A stretch of 64,000 nt of DNA from the NCBI GenBank assembly GCA_902622875.1, contig CACNRW010000009.1:1-64000 (forward strand), given 5' to 3'. The notes below the pieces were generated by a model. The model saw only the letters and a program-made list of their open reading frames with translations. It made no database searches and was not told the DNA's origin. Source of the stretch: an uncultured SAR116 cluster alpha proteobacterium (GTDB lineage Bacteria; Pseudomonadota; Alphaproteobacteria; Puniceispirillales; Marisalimonadaceae). A program made the translations under genes and the position numbers. Within the stretch, counting starts at the first letter, position 1; each line of letters starts with the position of its first letter. Positions 9,406 through 17,319 of the stretch are shown here, in pieces.

Positions 9406-10394
9406 AATAATCCACCATTGCCCATATAATTAATATTGTTATTAGAGATACCCAATCCACAAAAAATTCGCCATAATATCCAATCTACGCCATTTTCTTT
9501 TGGAGAACGTGCGCATCCAGGCATACCTATGAAATTAATTGTTTTGTTTCCATTTTTAATCTCTCCTAAGAGCATCAAATTTCCGGGTTCTACGGGCATT
9601 CCTAAGCGTAAAATTTTTCCGTTAATTTTTTTTAAAGAATTAGGTATAACGTCATTTTTATCACATATGGCAGAAGCTCCAAAAACTAATATTAAGTCTG
9701 CATTTTCATTAATACTCAATTGTATTTCAGATGATAATGATTTGATGTCATGATTACATTTCTTTTCTGAGATTCTAGTAATACCACAATTAAGTAATCT
9801 TTTTTTTGTAATAATTACTGTTTTTTCTAGAACTTTTTCAAGGGTATTTTGATTACGGCTTTGAATCAAGTGGACATTTTTTTTCTGGAAAGGTAAAACC
9901 TTAAAACAATTATTTGAGGTTTTAATTATTTTTTTTAATACTTCTTTATTTATTGCAAAAGGAATAGCTTTTATTGATGCGATTACTTTATTTTTTTTGA
10001 CATATGAATAGGGCTTTAAACTTGCAACTCCAATCTCGTCGGTTATGGAATTTATTAAAAATAATTGCTCAGGGTCAAACATCAACAATCCGTTGATATT
10101 TGATACTATATTACATCTCCCATGTCTTGGATCTTGGATATTTAAATTAGATTGCTCACTACTTAAAATATTTTTTGAAATTTCGTAAACCGCTTTATCT
10201 TCTAAAACATCATCTTTATCTAGTTTAGCACAAGTTACTAATTTAATATCATTTTTTAATAACAAATTAATCAAATTTTGATTTATTATTGTTCCTTTTT
10301 TAACCTTAATGATGTTTTTATCTTCATATAACACTAATGATGTTGACAATATGCCATTAAGCGACGACTCTGTTCTTATTTCTCCGAATATCAT
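9402..10394 (-). CDS. Molybdopterin-binding protein (MoCF-biosynthesis domain, MoeA/MogA-like)
   Basis: A 330-residue protein of the alphaproteobacterial molybdopterin-binding family. The C-terminal half holds a MoaB/Mog-like fold with LILVFGASAI, then GMPVEPGNLMLLGE and FIGMPGCARSPKENG, which bind the pterin or its adenylate. It probably takes part in molybdenum cofactor maturation or in choosing cofactor for a molybdoenzyme; no molybdoenzyme is in this window. I chose the ATG at 10394, not an in-frame ATG at 10439, because AAGG lies six bases upstream and the protein then begins with the usual FGEI...E...NGIL pattern. It is coupled to the arsC-like gene through a 4-base overlap. Confidence 0.8.
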   Translation of the reverse strand: MIFGEIRTESSLNGILSTSLVLYEDKNIIKVKKGTIINQNLINLLLKNDIKLVTCAKLDKDDVLEDKAVYEISKNILSSEQSNLNIQDPRHGRCNIVSNINGLLMFDPEQLFLINSITDEIGVASLKPYSYVKKNKVIASIKAIPFAINKEVLKKIIKTSNNCFKVLPFQKKNVHLIQSRNQNTLEKVLEKTVIITKKRLLNCGITRISEKKCNHDIKSLSSEIQLSINENADLILVFGASAICDKNDVIPNSLKKINGKILRLGMPVEPGNLMLLGEIKNGNKTINFIGMPGCARSPKENGVDWILWRIFCGLGISNNNINYMGNGGLL

Positions 10395-10530
10395 TATTTG
10401 CCTTAAAATAAAATCATTAGGCTGATATACATATATCAATTTACAAAAAATGTTAATTATTTTGGTTCTAAAACATAATAATTCTTGACGATAAGAAGCT
10501 CAAGGGATATTTAACAAAAGTAAAGTGTTA

Positions 10531-10606
10531 GGGGCTGTAGCTCAATTGGGAGAGCGCCTGCTTTGCAAGCAGGAGGTCGTCGGTTCGATCCCGTCCAGCT
10601 CCACCA
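10531..10606 (+). tRNA. tRNA-Ala (UGC)
   Basis: A full cloverleaf with a 7-bp acceptor stem (GGGGCTG with CAGCTCC, one G-U pair), anticodon loop centred on TGC, the T-loop TTCGATC and an encoded CCA end at 10604-10606. It stands alone between the molybdopterin-binding gene and rpmF. This isoacceptor is often inside the 16S-23S spacer; no rRNA is present here. Confidence 0.97.
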
Positions 10607-10648
10607 TACACAAGTTATTTTTATAATAATTTTATTAGAGAGATCATT

Positions 10649-10834
10649 ATGGCAGTACCAAAAAGTAAAATAACCAGATCAAGAAGAGGAATGAGGCGTT
10701 CTCATGATGCTCTAAGTGCTGATACATTTGTTGAAAGTAAAGATACTGGTGAATTGCACAGACCTCATCATATCGATCTAAAAACTGGCATGTATAATGG
10801 CAAACAAGTTTTAAAAGTTAAATCAAAAGTATAG
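10649..10834 (+). CDS. rpmF: 50S ribosomal protein L32
   Basis: A 61-residue basic ribosomal protein. It begins [21 protein letters not shown], the hallmark of L32 after the initiator Met, and continues with [10 protein letters not shown] in place of the Cys zinc ribbon seen in some bacteria, a normal cysteine-free alphaproteobacterial form. AGAGAG lies upstream of the ATG. It sits directly after tRNA-Ala. In many alphaproteobacteria rpmF precedes plsX and fabH; here it is followed by hspQ instead. Confidence 0.95.
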   Translation: MAVPKSKITRSRRGMRRSHDALSADTFVESKDTGELHRPHHIDLKTGMYNGKQVLKVKSKV

Positions 10835-10870
10835 TTCCAAATAATTACATCGGAATACAAAAGGTATAAA

Positions 10871-11272
10871 ATGTCGATGAAAAAAAATAATAATGATAGA
10901 AAAGAGGGTCTAACTTCAAAACCAAATTTATCAAAAAAAATAAAAGTATATAAAGACCCATTATTTAACATAGGTGATATAGTTAAGCACCGAATTTACC
11001 CCTTTAGAGGGGTAATAGTCGATGTTGATCCTGAATTCTCTAATACAGAAGAATGGTATCAATCAATACCTGCTGAAATACGACCATCTCGAGAACAACC
11101 CTTCTACCACCTTATGGCAGAAAATACTGAAACTTTTTATACTGCTTATGTGTCTCAACAAAATTTGGTTGGTGATGGTGAGAACGGCCCTTTGGAACAT
11201 CCTGATTTAGAAGAAATTTTCAGTGGGATGGATCACGGCAAATATCACTTGAAAAATGAAGTTAGAAATTAA
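10871..11272 (+). CDS. hspQ: Heat shock protein HspQ
   Basis: A 133-residue protein whose central part matches HspQ (YccV-like, formerly called a hemimethylated-DNA-binding domain). It has FNIGDIVKHRIYPFRGVIVDVDPEF, then REQPFYHLMAENTETFYTAYVSQQNL, which covers the whole conserved core. HspQ in enterobacteria is a Lon substrate and an allosteric specificity factor for Lon; the same role is inferred here, and a lon gene is present at 56.5 kb. A lysine-rich N-terminal tail of about 35 residues precedes the core. AAGG lies seven bases before the ATG. Confidence 0.88.
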   Translation: MSMKKNNNDRKEGLTSKPNLSKKIKVYKDPLFNIGDIVKHRIYPFRGVIVDVDPEFSNTEEWYQSIPAEIRPSREQPFYHLMAENTETFYTAYVSQQNLVGDGENGPLEHPDLEEIFSGMDHGKYHLKNEVRN

Positions 11273-11296
11273 TTTTTTTCAAGTTTAACCTTTAAT

Positions 11297-11315
11297 TAGT
11301 ACTATTAATGTACTA
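11297..11315. promoter_or_regulatory. Inverted repeat in front of the SUF regulator (candidate operator)
   Basis: TAGTAC, seven spacer bases, GTACTA: a perfect 6-bp inverted repeat ending 10 bases before the regulator's ATG at 11326. Its spacing suits a homodimeric winged-helix repressor such as an Rrf2 protein, so self-regulation of the suf operon is a reasonable inference. Binding has not been shown. Confidence 0.5.
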
Positions 11316-11325
11316 TATATCGGTT

Positions 11326-11787
11326 ATGATCAAACTTAATAAAATGACTGATTACGCTGTTGTATGTCTTGGAATGCTATCACGTAAATCAGGATGCGCT
11401 ATGTCAGCTTCAGAATTATCAAGAGATACTGGTTTAACATTGTATACAGTTCAAAAAATCTTAAAAATTATTGTATCCAAAAGTGACTTAATTAGTGCAC
11501 ATCGTGGGTCTTTAGGTGGATATGTTTTAAATAGAAAATCTTCAGAAATATCTGTGGTTGAAATTATAGAAGCATTAGAAGGGCCCATTACTTTGACTGC
11601 ATGTGTTGACAATTCTGAAAATCTTTGTGAAGCAAGTAATATTTGCTTTCTAGGAGGAAAGTGGAACAAAGTTAATGACATTATCAGAAAAACACTTAAC
11701 GATATTTCATTAGATGATCTTCTTAATTTTGGAAACTCTTTTATAACCGAGGGTAAAAAAGAAATTGTAGCTAATACAATTAATTAA
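11326..11787 (+). CDS. Rrf2-family SUF system Fe-S regulator
   Basis: A winged-helix transcription regulator of the Rrf2/IscR superfamily, closest in pattern to SUF-associated regulators that begin M-I-(R/K)-L-x-K-M-T-D-Y-A. The recognition helix region includes [12 protein letters not shown], and the wing has [10 protein letters not shown]. Three cysteines at 93, 101 and 107 (from this start) are placed to bind an Fe-S cluster, so the protein probably senses cluster status. The ATG at 11326 gives the family's standard N-terminus; an in-frame ATG at 11308 adds only six residues. It is the first gene of the suf operon, 11 bases before sufB. An inverted repeat lies just upstream. Confidence 0.88.
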   Translation: MIKLNKMTDYAVVCLGMLSRKSGCAMSASELSRDTGLTLYTVQKILKIIVSKSDLISAHRGSLGGYVLNRKSSEISVVEIIEALEGPITLTACVDNSENLCEASNICFLGGKWNKVNDIIRKTLNDISLDDLLNFGNSFITEGKKEIVANTIN

Positions 11788-11798
11788 AAGGAATTCAA

Positions 11799-13250
11799 AT
11801 GGTAGCCACTAAAGAAACAATTGATAAAGTAAAAGAAGTTGCTAATTCTTATAAATATGGTTTTGTAACTAAACTTGAAGCTGAAAAAGCACCACTAGGT
11901 TTAAATGAAGAGATTGTAAAATTTATATCTAAAAAGAAAAAAGAGCCAAAATGGTTGTTGGATTGGAGACTTAAGGCTTATAAGAAATGGCTGTCTATGG
12001 AAGAACCTAATTGGGCAATGGTTAATTTCCCAAAAATAGATTTTCAAGATATTTATTATTACTCAGCACCTAAAACTAAACCTAAATTGAATAGTCTTGA
12101 TGAAGTGGATCCTGAGTTACTGAAGACTTACGAAAAATTAGGTATACCAATAAAAGAGCAAGAAGTTTTAGCAGGTGTTGCAGTTGACTACGTTTTTGAC
12201 TCAGTTTCGGTAGCAACAACTTTTAGAGAAAAACTTGCAGATGAGGGTATTATATTTTGTCCAATATCAGAAGCAGTTCAAAATTATCCTGATCTTGTAA
12301 AAAAATATATCGGATCTGTTATACCTATAGGTGATAATTATTATGCTGCTCTTAATTCTGCAGTTTTTACTGATGGGTCATTTGTGTATGTTCCTAAAGG
12401 TGTGAAATGTCCAATGGAGTTATCAACTTACTTTAGAATAAATGAACAGAATTCGGGTCAGTTTGAAAGAACATTAATTATCGTTGAAGACAATTCGTAT
12501 GTTTCATATTTAGAAGGGTGCACTGCCCCACAAAGAGATGAAAATCAGTTGCATGCTGCAGTCGTAGAATTAGTGGCTATGGATGATGCAGAAATAAAAT
12601 ATTCAACAGTTCAAAATTGGTACCCAGGCGACAAAGATGGAAAAGGTGGAATTTATAATTTTGTTACCAAAAGAGGAAATTGTCTTGGCAAAAGATCAAA
12701 GATATCATGGACACAAGTCGAGACTGGATCAGCAATTACATGGAAATATCCATCCTGTGTTCTAAGAGGAGACAATTCAGTCGGAGAATTTTATTCTGTG
12801 GCAGTGGCAAATAACGCTCAACAAGCTGATACTGGAACTAAAATGATACATATAGGAAAAAATACTAAATCTACTATTATTTCAAAAGGGATTTCAGCTG
12901 GTAAAGCTCAGAATACTTACAGAGGTCAAGTTCAAATTCAAAAAAATGCTAAAGGTTCTAGAAATTTTACACAATGCGATTCTTTGTTAATTGGTGATCA
13001 GTGTGGTGCTCATACTGTTCCTTATATAAACCAACACACTCCATCATCAAGAGTTGAACATGAAGCTACTACCTCGAAAATTTCTGAAGATCAACTTTTT
13101 TACTGTCTTCAAAGAGGTCTTGATACTGAACAAGCAACATCCTTGATTGTAAATGGTTTTTGTAAAGAAGTTATGAAAGAGTTGCCAATGGAGTTTGCAG
13201 TAGAAGCCCAAAAATTAATTGGAATAAGCTTAGAGGGATCTGTAGGTTAA
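11799..13250 (+). CDS. sufB: Fe-S cluster assembly scaffold SufB
   Basis: Scaffold subunit of the SufBCD complex on which Fe-S clusters are built. It has 483 residues, the usual length. Conserved blocks are visible: [60 protein letters not shown] and the C-terminal [22 protein letters not shown]. The beta-helix core cysteines (VKCP, EGCT, PSCVL) are kept. AAAGGAA precedes the ATG. It is second in the operon after the Rrf2 regulator and 33 bases before sufC. Confidence 0.97.
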   Translation: MVATKETIDKVKEVANSYKYGFVTKLEAEKAPLGLNEEIVKFISKKKKEPKWLLDWRLKAYKKWLSMEEPNWAMVNFPKIDFQDIYYYSAPKTKPKLNSLDEVDPELLKTYEKLGIPIKEQEVLAGVAVDYVFDSVSVATTFREKLADEGIIFCPISEAVQNYPDLVKKYIGSVIPIGDNYYAALNSAVFTDGSFVYVPKGVKCPMELSTYFRINEQNSGQFERTLIIVEDNSYVSYLEGCTAPQRDENQLHAAVVELVAMDDAEIKYSTVQNWYPGDKDGKGGIYNFVTKRGNCLGKRSKISWTQVETGSAITWKYPSCVLRGDNSVGEFYSVAVANNAQQADTGTKMIHIGKNTKSTIISKGISAGKAQNTYRGQVQIQKNAKGSRNFTQCDSLLIGDQCGAHTVPYINQHTPSSRVEHEATTSKISEDQLFYCLQRGLDTEQATSLIVNGFCKEVMKELPMEFAVEAQKLIGISLEGSVG

Positions 13251-13283
13251 TTGGGTAAAAAACTATTTTGAATAGGAATTTAT

Positions 13284-14036
13284 ATGTCATTACTTGAAAT
13301 TAGAAATGCTCACCTAAAACTTGATGGTAAAAACATTCTAAACGGTGTTTCTCTATCAGTAAATAAAGGTGAAGTTCATGCAATCATGGGACCTAATGGT
13401 TCTGGTAAAAGTACTTTATCTTATATGTTGGCAGGAAGAGATGGATATGGATTAGAAGAAGGTGAGATTTTATTAGATGGAAATTCTTTATCTGAAATGG
13501 AAGCAGATGAGAGAGCAAGATCTGGTTTGTTTCTAGCATTTCAATATCCTGTTGAATTACCTGGTGTTGCAGGAATGAGTTTTTTAAGAGAGGCGGTTAA
13601 CTCAAGAAGAAAGTTTTTAGGGGAACAGGAACTTAATCATTTAGCCTTTGTTAAAGAAGTAAGGAAAGAAGCTTCAAAAATGTTTGTCAAAGACGAAATG
13701 CTAAAAAGAGCTGTAAATGTTGGATTTTCAGGCGGAGAAAAAAAACGATTTGAGATTTTGCAAATGGCAATGCTAAAGCCTAGAGTTTCTATTTTAGATG
13801 AAACTGACTCTGGCCTTGATGTTGATGCTCTTAAAATAGTTTCTGATGGCGTTAATGACCAGAGAAATAATGATAATGCTATAGTTGTTATTACACACTA
13901 TCAAAGGTTGTTAGATTATATTGTTCCTGATTTTGTTCATATTTTGTCTGATGGTGTTATTATTAAATCAGGTGGACCTGAATTAGCTCTAGAAGTTGAA
14001 AAGAATGGTTACACAGGTTTAATTAATGCAGCATAG
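13284..14036 (+). CDS. sufC: Fe-S assembly ATPase SufC
   Basis: ABC-type ATPase that drives conformational change in SufBCD. It carries Walker A GPNGSGKST (36-44), Q-loop FQYPVELPG, signature FSGGEKKRFE, Walker B SILDETDSGLD and the H-loop VVITHYQRLL. The DETDSGLD and HYQRLL motifs are diagnostic of SufC rather than of a transporter ATPase. Length 250 is normal. Its last 11 bases overlap the start of sufD, which suggests translational coupling. Confidence 0.97.
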   Translation: MSLLEIRNAHLKLDGKNILNGVSLSVNKGEVHAIMGPNGSGKSTLSYMLAGRDGYGLEEGEILLDGNSLSEMEADERARSGLFLAFQYPVELPGVAGMSFLREAVNSRRKFLGEQELNHLAFVKEVRKEASKMFVKDEMLKRAVNVGFSGGEKKRFEILQMAMLKPRVSILDETDSGLDVDALKIVSDGVNDQRNNDNAIVVITHYQRLLDYIVPDFVHILSDGVIIKSGGPELALEVEKNGYTGLINAA

Positions 14037-15285
14037 TATTAAAGACGATTATATCAATTCTATTAGAAATTATACTAATCAGTTTGAAGATAACAACTTT
14101 AGAAGTATAGCTTGCAAGGATTTTAAAAGCTGGCCAGGTCCTCGAGATGAGACCTGGAGATTAAGTAGATTAGGATCCTTATCTCGAAAAAAAATCAAAC
14201 CCATATATCCTAATTTGAAAAAAACAAATAATACGTCAAACCTTATTGGATCAAAAATTATTCATTTTGTTGATGGCGCTTATCGAGATGATTTATCTTC
14301 TAAATTGCCTTCAGGGGTTAATTTGTCAATTCTTAGTGATAGTGAAAGTCTAAAGTATTTGCAAAAAATCAAAAAGAGTAATTTAAGTAATCATCCTTCT
14401 ACAAATATTTCATTATCTTGCACTCCATCAATAATTAAATTGACAGTTATAAAAAATATAAAAGTAAAGGATTTTTTTGAAATCATCTACGAAGGTGGAG
14501 AAGATAGTCATTCAGTTCATCCAGTTTTATATATAGAATTAGAAGAGAATAGCAGTTTATCTGTAATTGAACGTTTTAATCATTTAAGTTCATTAGTAAT
14601 GCCGTTGCAACTAACAGAATTGGGAAATAAAGCTTCTTTAAATTCTATAAAAATATTCAATGATAATAAAAAAACACATAATTTATCTGCTCATTGTATT
14701 AATTTGTCTGAAAAATCTAACTTAAATTCGTTTTCACTAATAAAAGGAGGAGTTTTCACTCGTTCAGAAACACATGCTTATTTAAATGGTTGTGGAGCAA
14801 AATTAAATCTTAATGGAATTTATATCTCTGGAAACAAACAACATCATGACCTAACAACAGCAATATATCATGATGTACCCGACTGTACTTCTAAACAAAT
14901 TGTAAGAGGTGTCCTAGGTGGAAAATCAACAGGTGTTTTTCAAGGAAAGGTTAGAGTAGCACAACATGCTCAAAGAACCGATGGCCAACAAATGAGCAAG
15001 TCTATTTTATTATCAGAAAATGCAAGTGCTAATGCTAAACCTGAACTCGAAATTTACGCTGATGATGTGATCTGCGCGCATGGTGCCACTGTTGGTGAAT
15101 TAGATGATGATCAACTTTTTTATCTCAATAGTCGGGGAGTTCCTATGGATAAAGCTAGGGAAATTCTTATAAAAGCCTTTTTAGAAGATATGATCAATCA
15201 ATCTGTTGATAATTCATTACATGATTTTGTTTTTAAAGAAGCTGAATTAGCATTATCCTTAATTATAACAAAAGAAACATTATAA
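14026..15285 (+). CDS. sufD: Fe-S assembly protein SufD
   Basis: SufB paralogue that completes the SufBCD scaffold and contributes to iron entry. At 419 residues it contains the family's beta-helix and conserved C-terminal block: HHDLTTAIYHDVPDCTSKQI, GVFQGKVRVAQHAQRTDGQQ, ICAHGATVGELDDDQLFYL. The N-terminal helical part with WPGPRDETWRLSRL matches SufD substrate-docking regions. The start overlaps sufC by 11 bases and the stop is one base before sufS, so the cluster is clearly one transcript. Confidence 0.95.
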   Translation: MQHSIKDDYINSIRNYTNQFEDNNFRSIACKDFKSWPGPRDETWRLSRLGSLSRKKIKPIYPNLKKTNNTSNLIGSKIIHFVDGAYRDDLSSKLPSGVNLSILSDSESLKYLQKIKKSNLSNHPSTNISLSCTPSIIKLTVIKNIKVKDFFEIIYEGGEDSHSVHPVLYIELEENSSLSVIERFNHLSSLVMPLQLTELGNKASLNSIKIFNDNKKTHNLSAHCINLSEKSNLNSFSLIKGGVFTRSETHAYLNGCGAKLNLNGIYISGNKQHHDLTTAIYHDVPDCTSKQIVRGVLGGKSTGVFQGKVRVAQHAQRTDGQQMSKSILLSENASANAKPELEIYADDVICAHGATVGELDDDQLFYLNSRGVPMDKAREILIKAFLEDMINQSVDNSLHDFVFKEAELALSLIITKETL

Positions 15286-15286
15286 A

Positions 15287-16510
15287 ATGAAAATTTATGA
15301 TTTAAAGCATATTAGAGATCAATTCCCAGCTTTAAATAGACAAGTTTGGAATAAACCACTTGTATACCTTGACTCTGCTGCATCAATGCAAAAACCTAGA
15401 AAAGTTTTAGAGGCTATAAATAAAAATTACTCATTTAATTACTCAAATGTTCATAGAGGTCTTCATAAATTATCTGAAGAGGCTACTTCTAGTTATGAGG
15501 GTGCTAGAAAAAAAATAGCAAATTTTATAAACTGTGATGAACAAGAAGTTGTTTTTACCTCGGGTGCTACAGCTGCAATAAATTTAGTTGCATATAGCTG
15601 GGGAATGAAAAATATATTACCTGGAAATGAAATAATAATCACAATCGCAGAACACCATGCAAATATTGTACCTTGGCAACTAATTGCAGAACAGAAAGGT
15701 GCAAATATTATAGCAGCAGATGTTGATCCTAATGTGGATTTTGATGCTGGTGTTATAAAAAAATTAGTTACTGATAAAACTAAGGTTATTGCTTTCCCTC
15801 ACGTTTCTAATGTTTTAGGAACTACTTTCCCGGTTAAAGAAATTTGTAAAATTGCTAAAGATTGCGGTGCAATTAGTGTTGTTGATGGGTGTCAAGGCGT
15901 TATTCATGAAAAGGTTGATATTGCTGACTTAGGATGTGATTTTTATTGTTTTTCTGGTCATAAGTTGTATGGACCTACAGGTATTGGTATATTATTTGGT
16001 AAATATAAAATATTAGAAGAAATGCCGCCGTTTTTAGGTGGTGGAGATATGATAGACATAGTTAAAATAGAAAAATCAACTTTTGCAGATCCTCCGCTAA
16101 GATTTGAGGCAGGAACACCACCTATTGTAGAAGCTATAGCTTTAGGCGAAGCAATTGACTGGGTTTTAGAGGTTGGTATTGATAAAATTGGGGCTCATGA
16201 AAAATGCGTTATTGATTATGGAACATCTTTATTAGATTCTATTGAGGGCGTAAATGTTTTTGGAAAAGCACCTAATAAAACAGGTGTGGTTTCCTTCACA
16301 ATGGATTGTGCTCATTCACACGATATAGCAACAATTGTCGATAGGGAGGGTATAGCAGTAAGAGCAGGTCATCATTGTGCACAACCATTAATGGATGCAT
16401 ATAATTTAGTTTCAACAACTAGAGCTTCTGTTGGGGCATATTCAACAAAAGAAGACTTTGATAAATTAGCTCATTCTCTAAATAAAGTAAAAAAGATCTT
16501 TGGTGTTTGA
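15287..16510 (+). CDS. sufS: Cysteine desulfurase SufS
   Basis: PLP enzyme that removes sulfur from L-cysteine as a protein persulfide for SufBCD. The PLP lysine sits in FSGHKLYGPTGIG (about residue 226) and the catalytic cysteine in RAGHHCAQPLM (about 364). These are the group II (SufS/CsdA) positions. Length 407 is standard. No sufE or sufU gene is seen in the operon, so the sulfur-transfer partner must lie elsewhere or be absent. Confidence 0.96.
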   Translation: MKIYDLKHIRDQFPALNRQVWNKPLVYLDSAASMQKPRKVLEAINKNYSFNYSNVHRGLHKLSEEATSSYEGARKKIANFINCDEQEVVFTSGATAAINLVAYSWGMKNILPGNEIIITIAEHHANIVPWQLIAEQKGANIIAADVDPNVDFDAGVIKKLVTDKTKVIAFPHVSNVLGTTFPVKEICKIAKDCGAISVVDGCQGVIHEKVDIADLGCDFYCFSGHKLYGPTGIGILFGKYKILEEMPPFLGGGDMIDIVKIEKSTFADPPLRFEAGTPPIVEAIALGEAIDWVLEVGIDKIGAHEKCVIDYGTSLLDSIEGVNVFGKAPNKTGVVSFTMDCAHSHDIATIVDREGIAVRAGHHCAQPLMDAYNLVSTTRASVGAYSTKEDFDKLAHSLNKVKKIFGV

Positions 16511-16511
16511 T

Positions 16512-16928
16512 ATGAGTAATTCTGAAAACCTTCCTTTATCAGCATTTATGCCACATCATCCATCTTCTGATCCGCATAAACCATTTAAAGCTAAAGCTGG
16601 AAAAAAAAATAATATATGTAGAAGAAAAATTGAACTTTCAGAAGTTATTAAATTTATTGAAACTATTTATGATCCAGAAATACCAGTTAACATTTATGAT
16701 TTAGGCCTTATTTATGATATAAATTTGTTGGAAAATAATGATATCAAAATTAAAATGTCTTTAACAGCTCCAGGTTGTCCTGTTGCTGGAGAAATGCCCG
16801 GACAAGTCGCTAATACAATTGCGAAAATAGATGATGTTGGCTTAATTGAAGTTGAACTTGTATGGGAACCTGCATGGACAAAAGATAGAATGAGTGAAGA
16901 TGCAAAGATGGCACTTGATATATATTAA
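16512..16928 (+). CDS. SufT-like MIP18/DUF59 Fe-S assembly protein
   Basis: A 138-residue protein with a MIP18-family (DUF59) domain: IETIYDPEIPVNIYDLGLIYDI, then TAPGCPVAGEMPGQV with the conserved cysteine, and VELVWEPAWTKDRMSEDAK. This is the SUF-operon DUF59 protein (SufT/YitW-like) thought to help in cluster delivery. The N-terminal 45 residues are a polar extension. I chose the ATG at 16512, just after the sufS stop; an in-frame TTG at 16500 would overlap sufS. Confidence 0.88.
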   Translation: MSNSENLPLSAFMPHHPSSDPHKPFKAKAGKKNNICRRKIELSEVIKFIETIYDPEIPVNIYDLGLIYDINLLENNDIKIKMSLTAPGCPVAGEMPGQVANTIAKIDDVGLIEVELVWEPAWTKDRMSEDAKMALDIY

Positions 16929-16945
16929 TTTTGGAGGAGTTTTTA

Positions 16946-17296
16946 ATGATTAATAAAAATAAGCCATTATTAACCTTAACGGATGCTGCCGCTAACAGGG
17001 TTAAAACTCTAATGCTAGATACTAAATCAGATGTTATAGGACTTCGTATTGGCATTAAAACTGCTGGTTGTTCAGGAATGAAATACAACATTGAGTATGC
17101 GACTGAAATAAAACCCTTCGAAGAGAAAATAATTTCTAAAGATATTATCATATGTATTGACCCAGCAGCAATTATGTTTTTAATCGGATCTGAGATGGAT
17201 TATAAAGAAAATAAGTTTAGTTCAGGTTTTGAGTTTTCCAATCCAAATGAAATTGCCCGTTGTGGTTGTGGTGAAAGCTTTACCGTAGCTCAATAG
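16946..17296 (+). CDS. sufA: A-type Fe-S carrier (SufA/IscA family)
   Basis: Small carrier that receives clusters from the SUF scaffold and passes them to targets. The three conserved cysteines are present: AGCSGMKYN and the C-terminal CGCGESF. The length (116) is typical. The ATG at 16946 follows a strong GGAGGAG at 16933-16939, so this start is well supported; the in-frame TTG at 16931 lies upstream of that motif. It is the last gene of the suf cluster proper. Whether it is orthologous to SufA or ErpA cannot be decided by eye. Confidence 0.9.
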   Translation: MINKNKPLLTLTDAAANRVKTLMLDTKSDVIGLRIGIKTAGCSGMKYNIEYATEIKPFEEKIISKDIIICIDPAAIMFLIGSEMDYKENKFSSGFEFSNPNEIARCGCGESFTVAQ

Positions 17297-17319
17297 CAAT
17301 AAAATATAGGCTTTATTTC

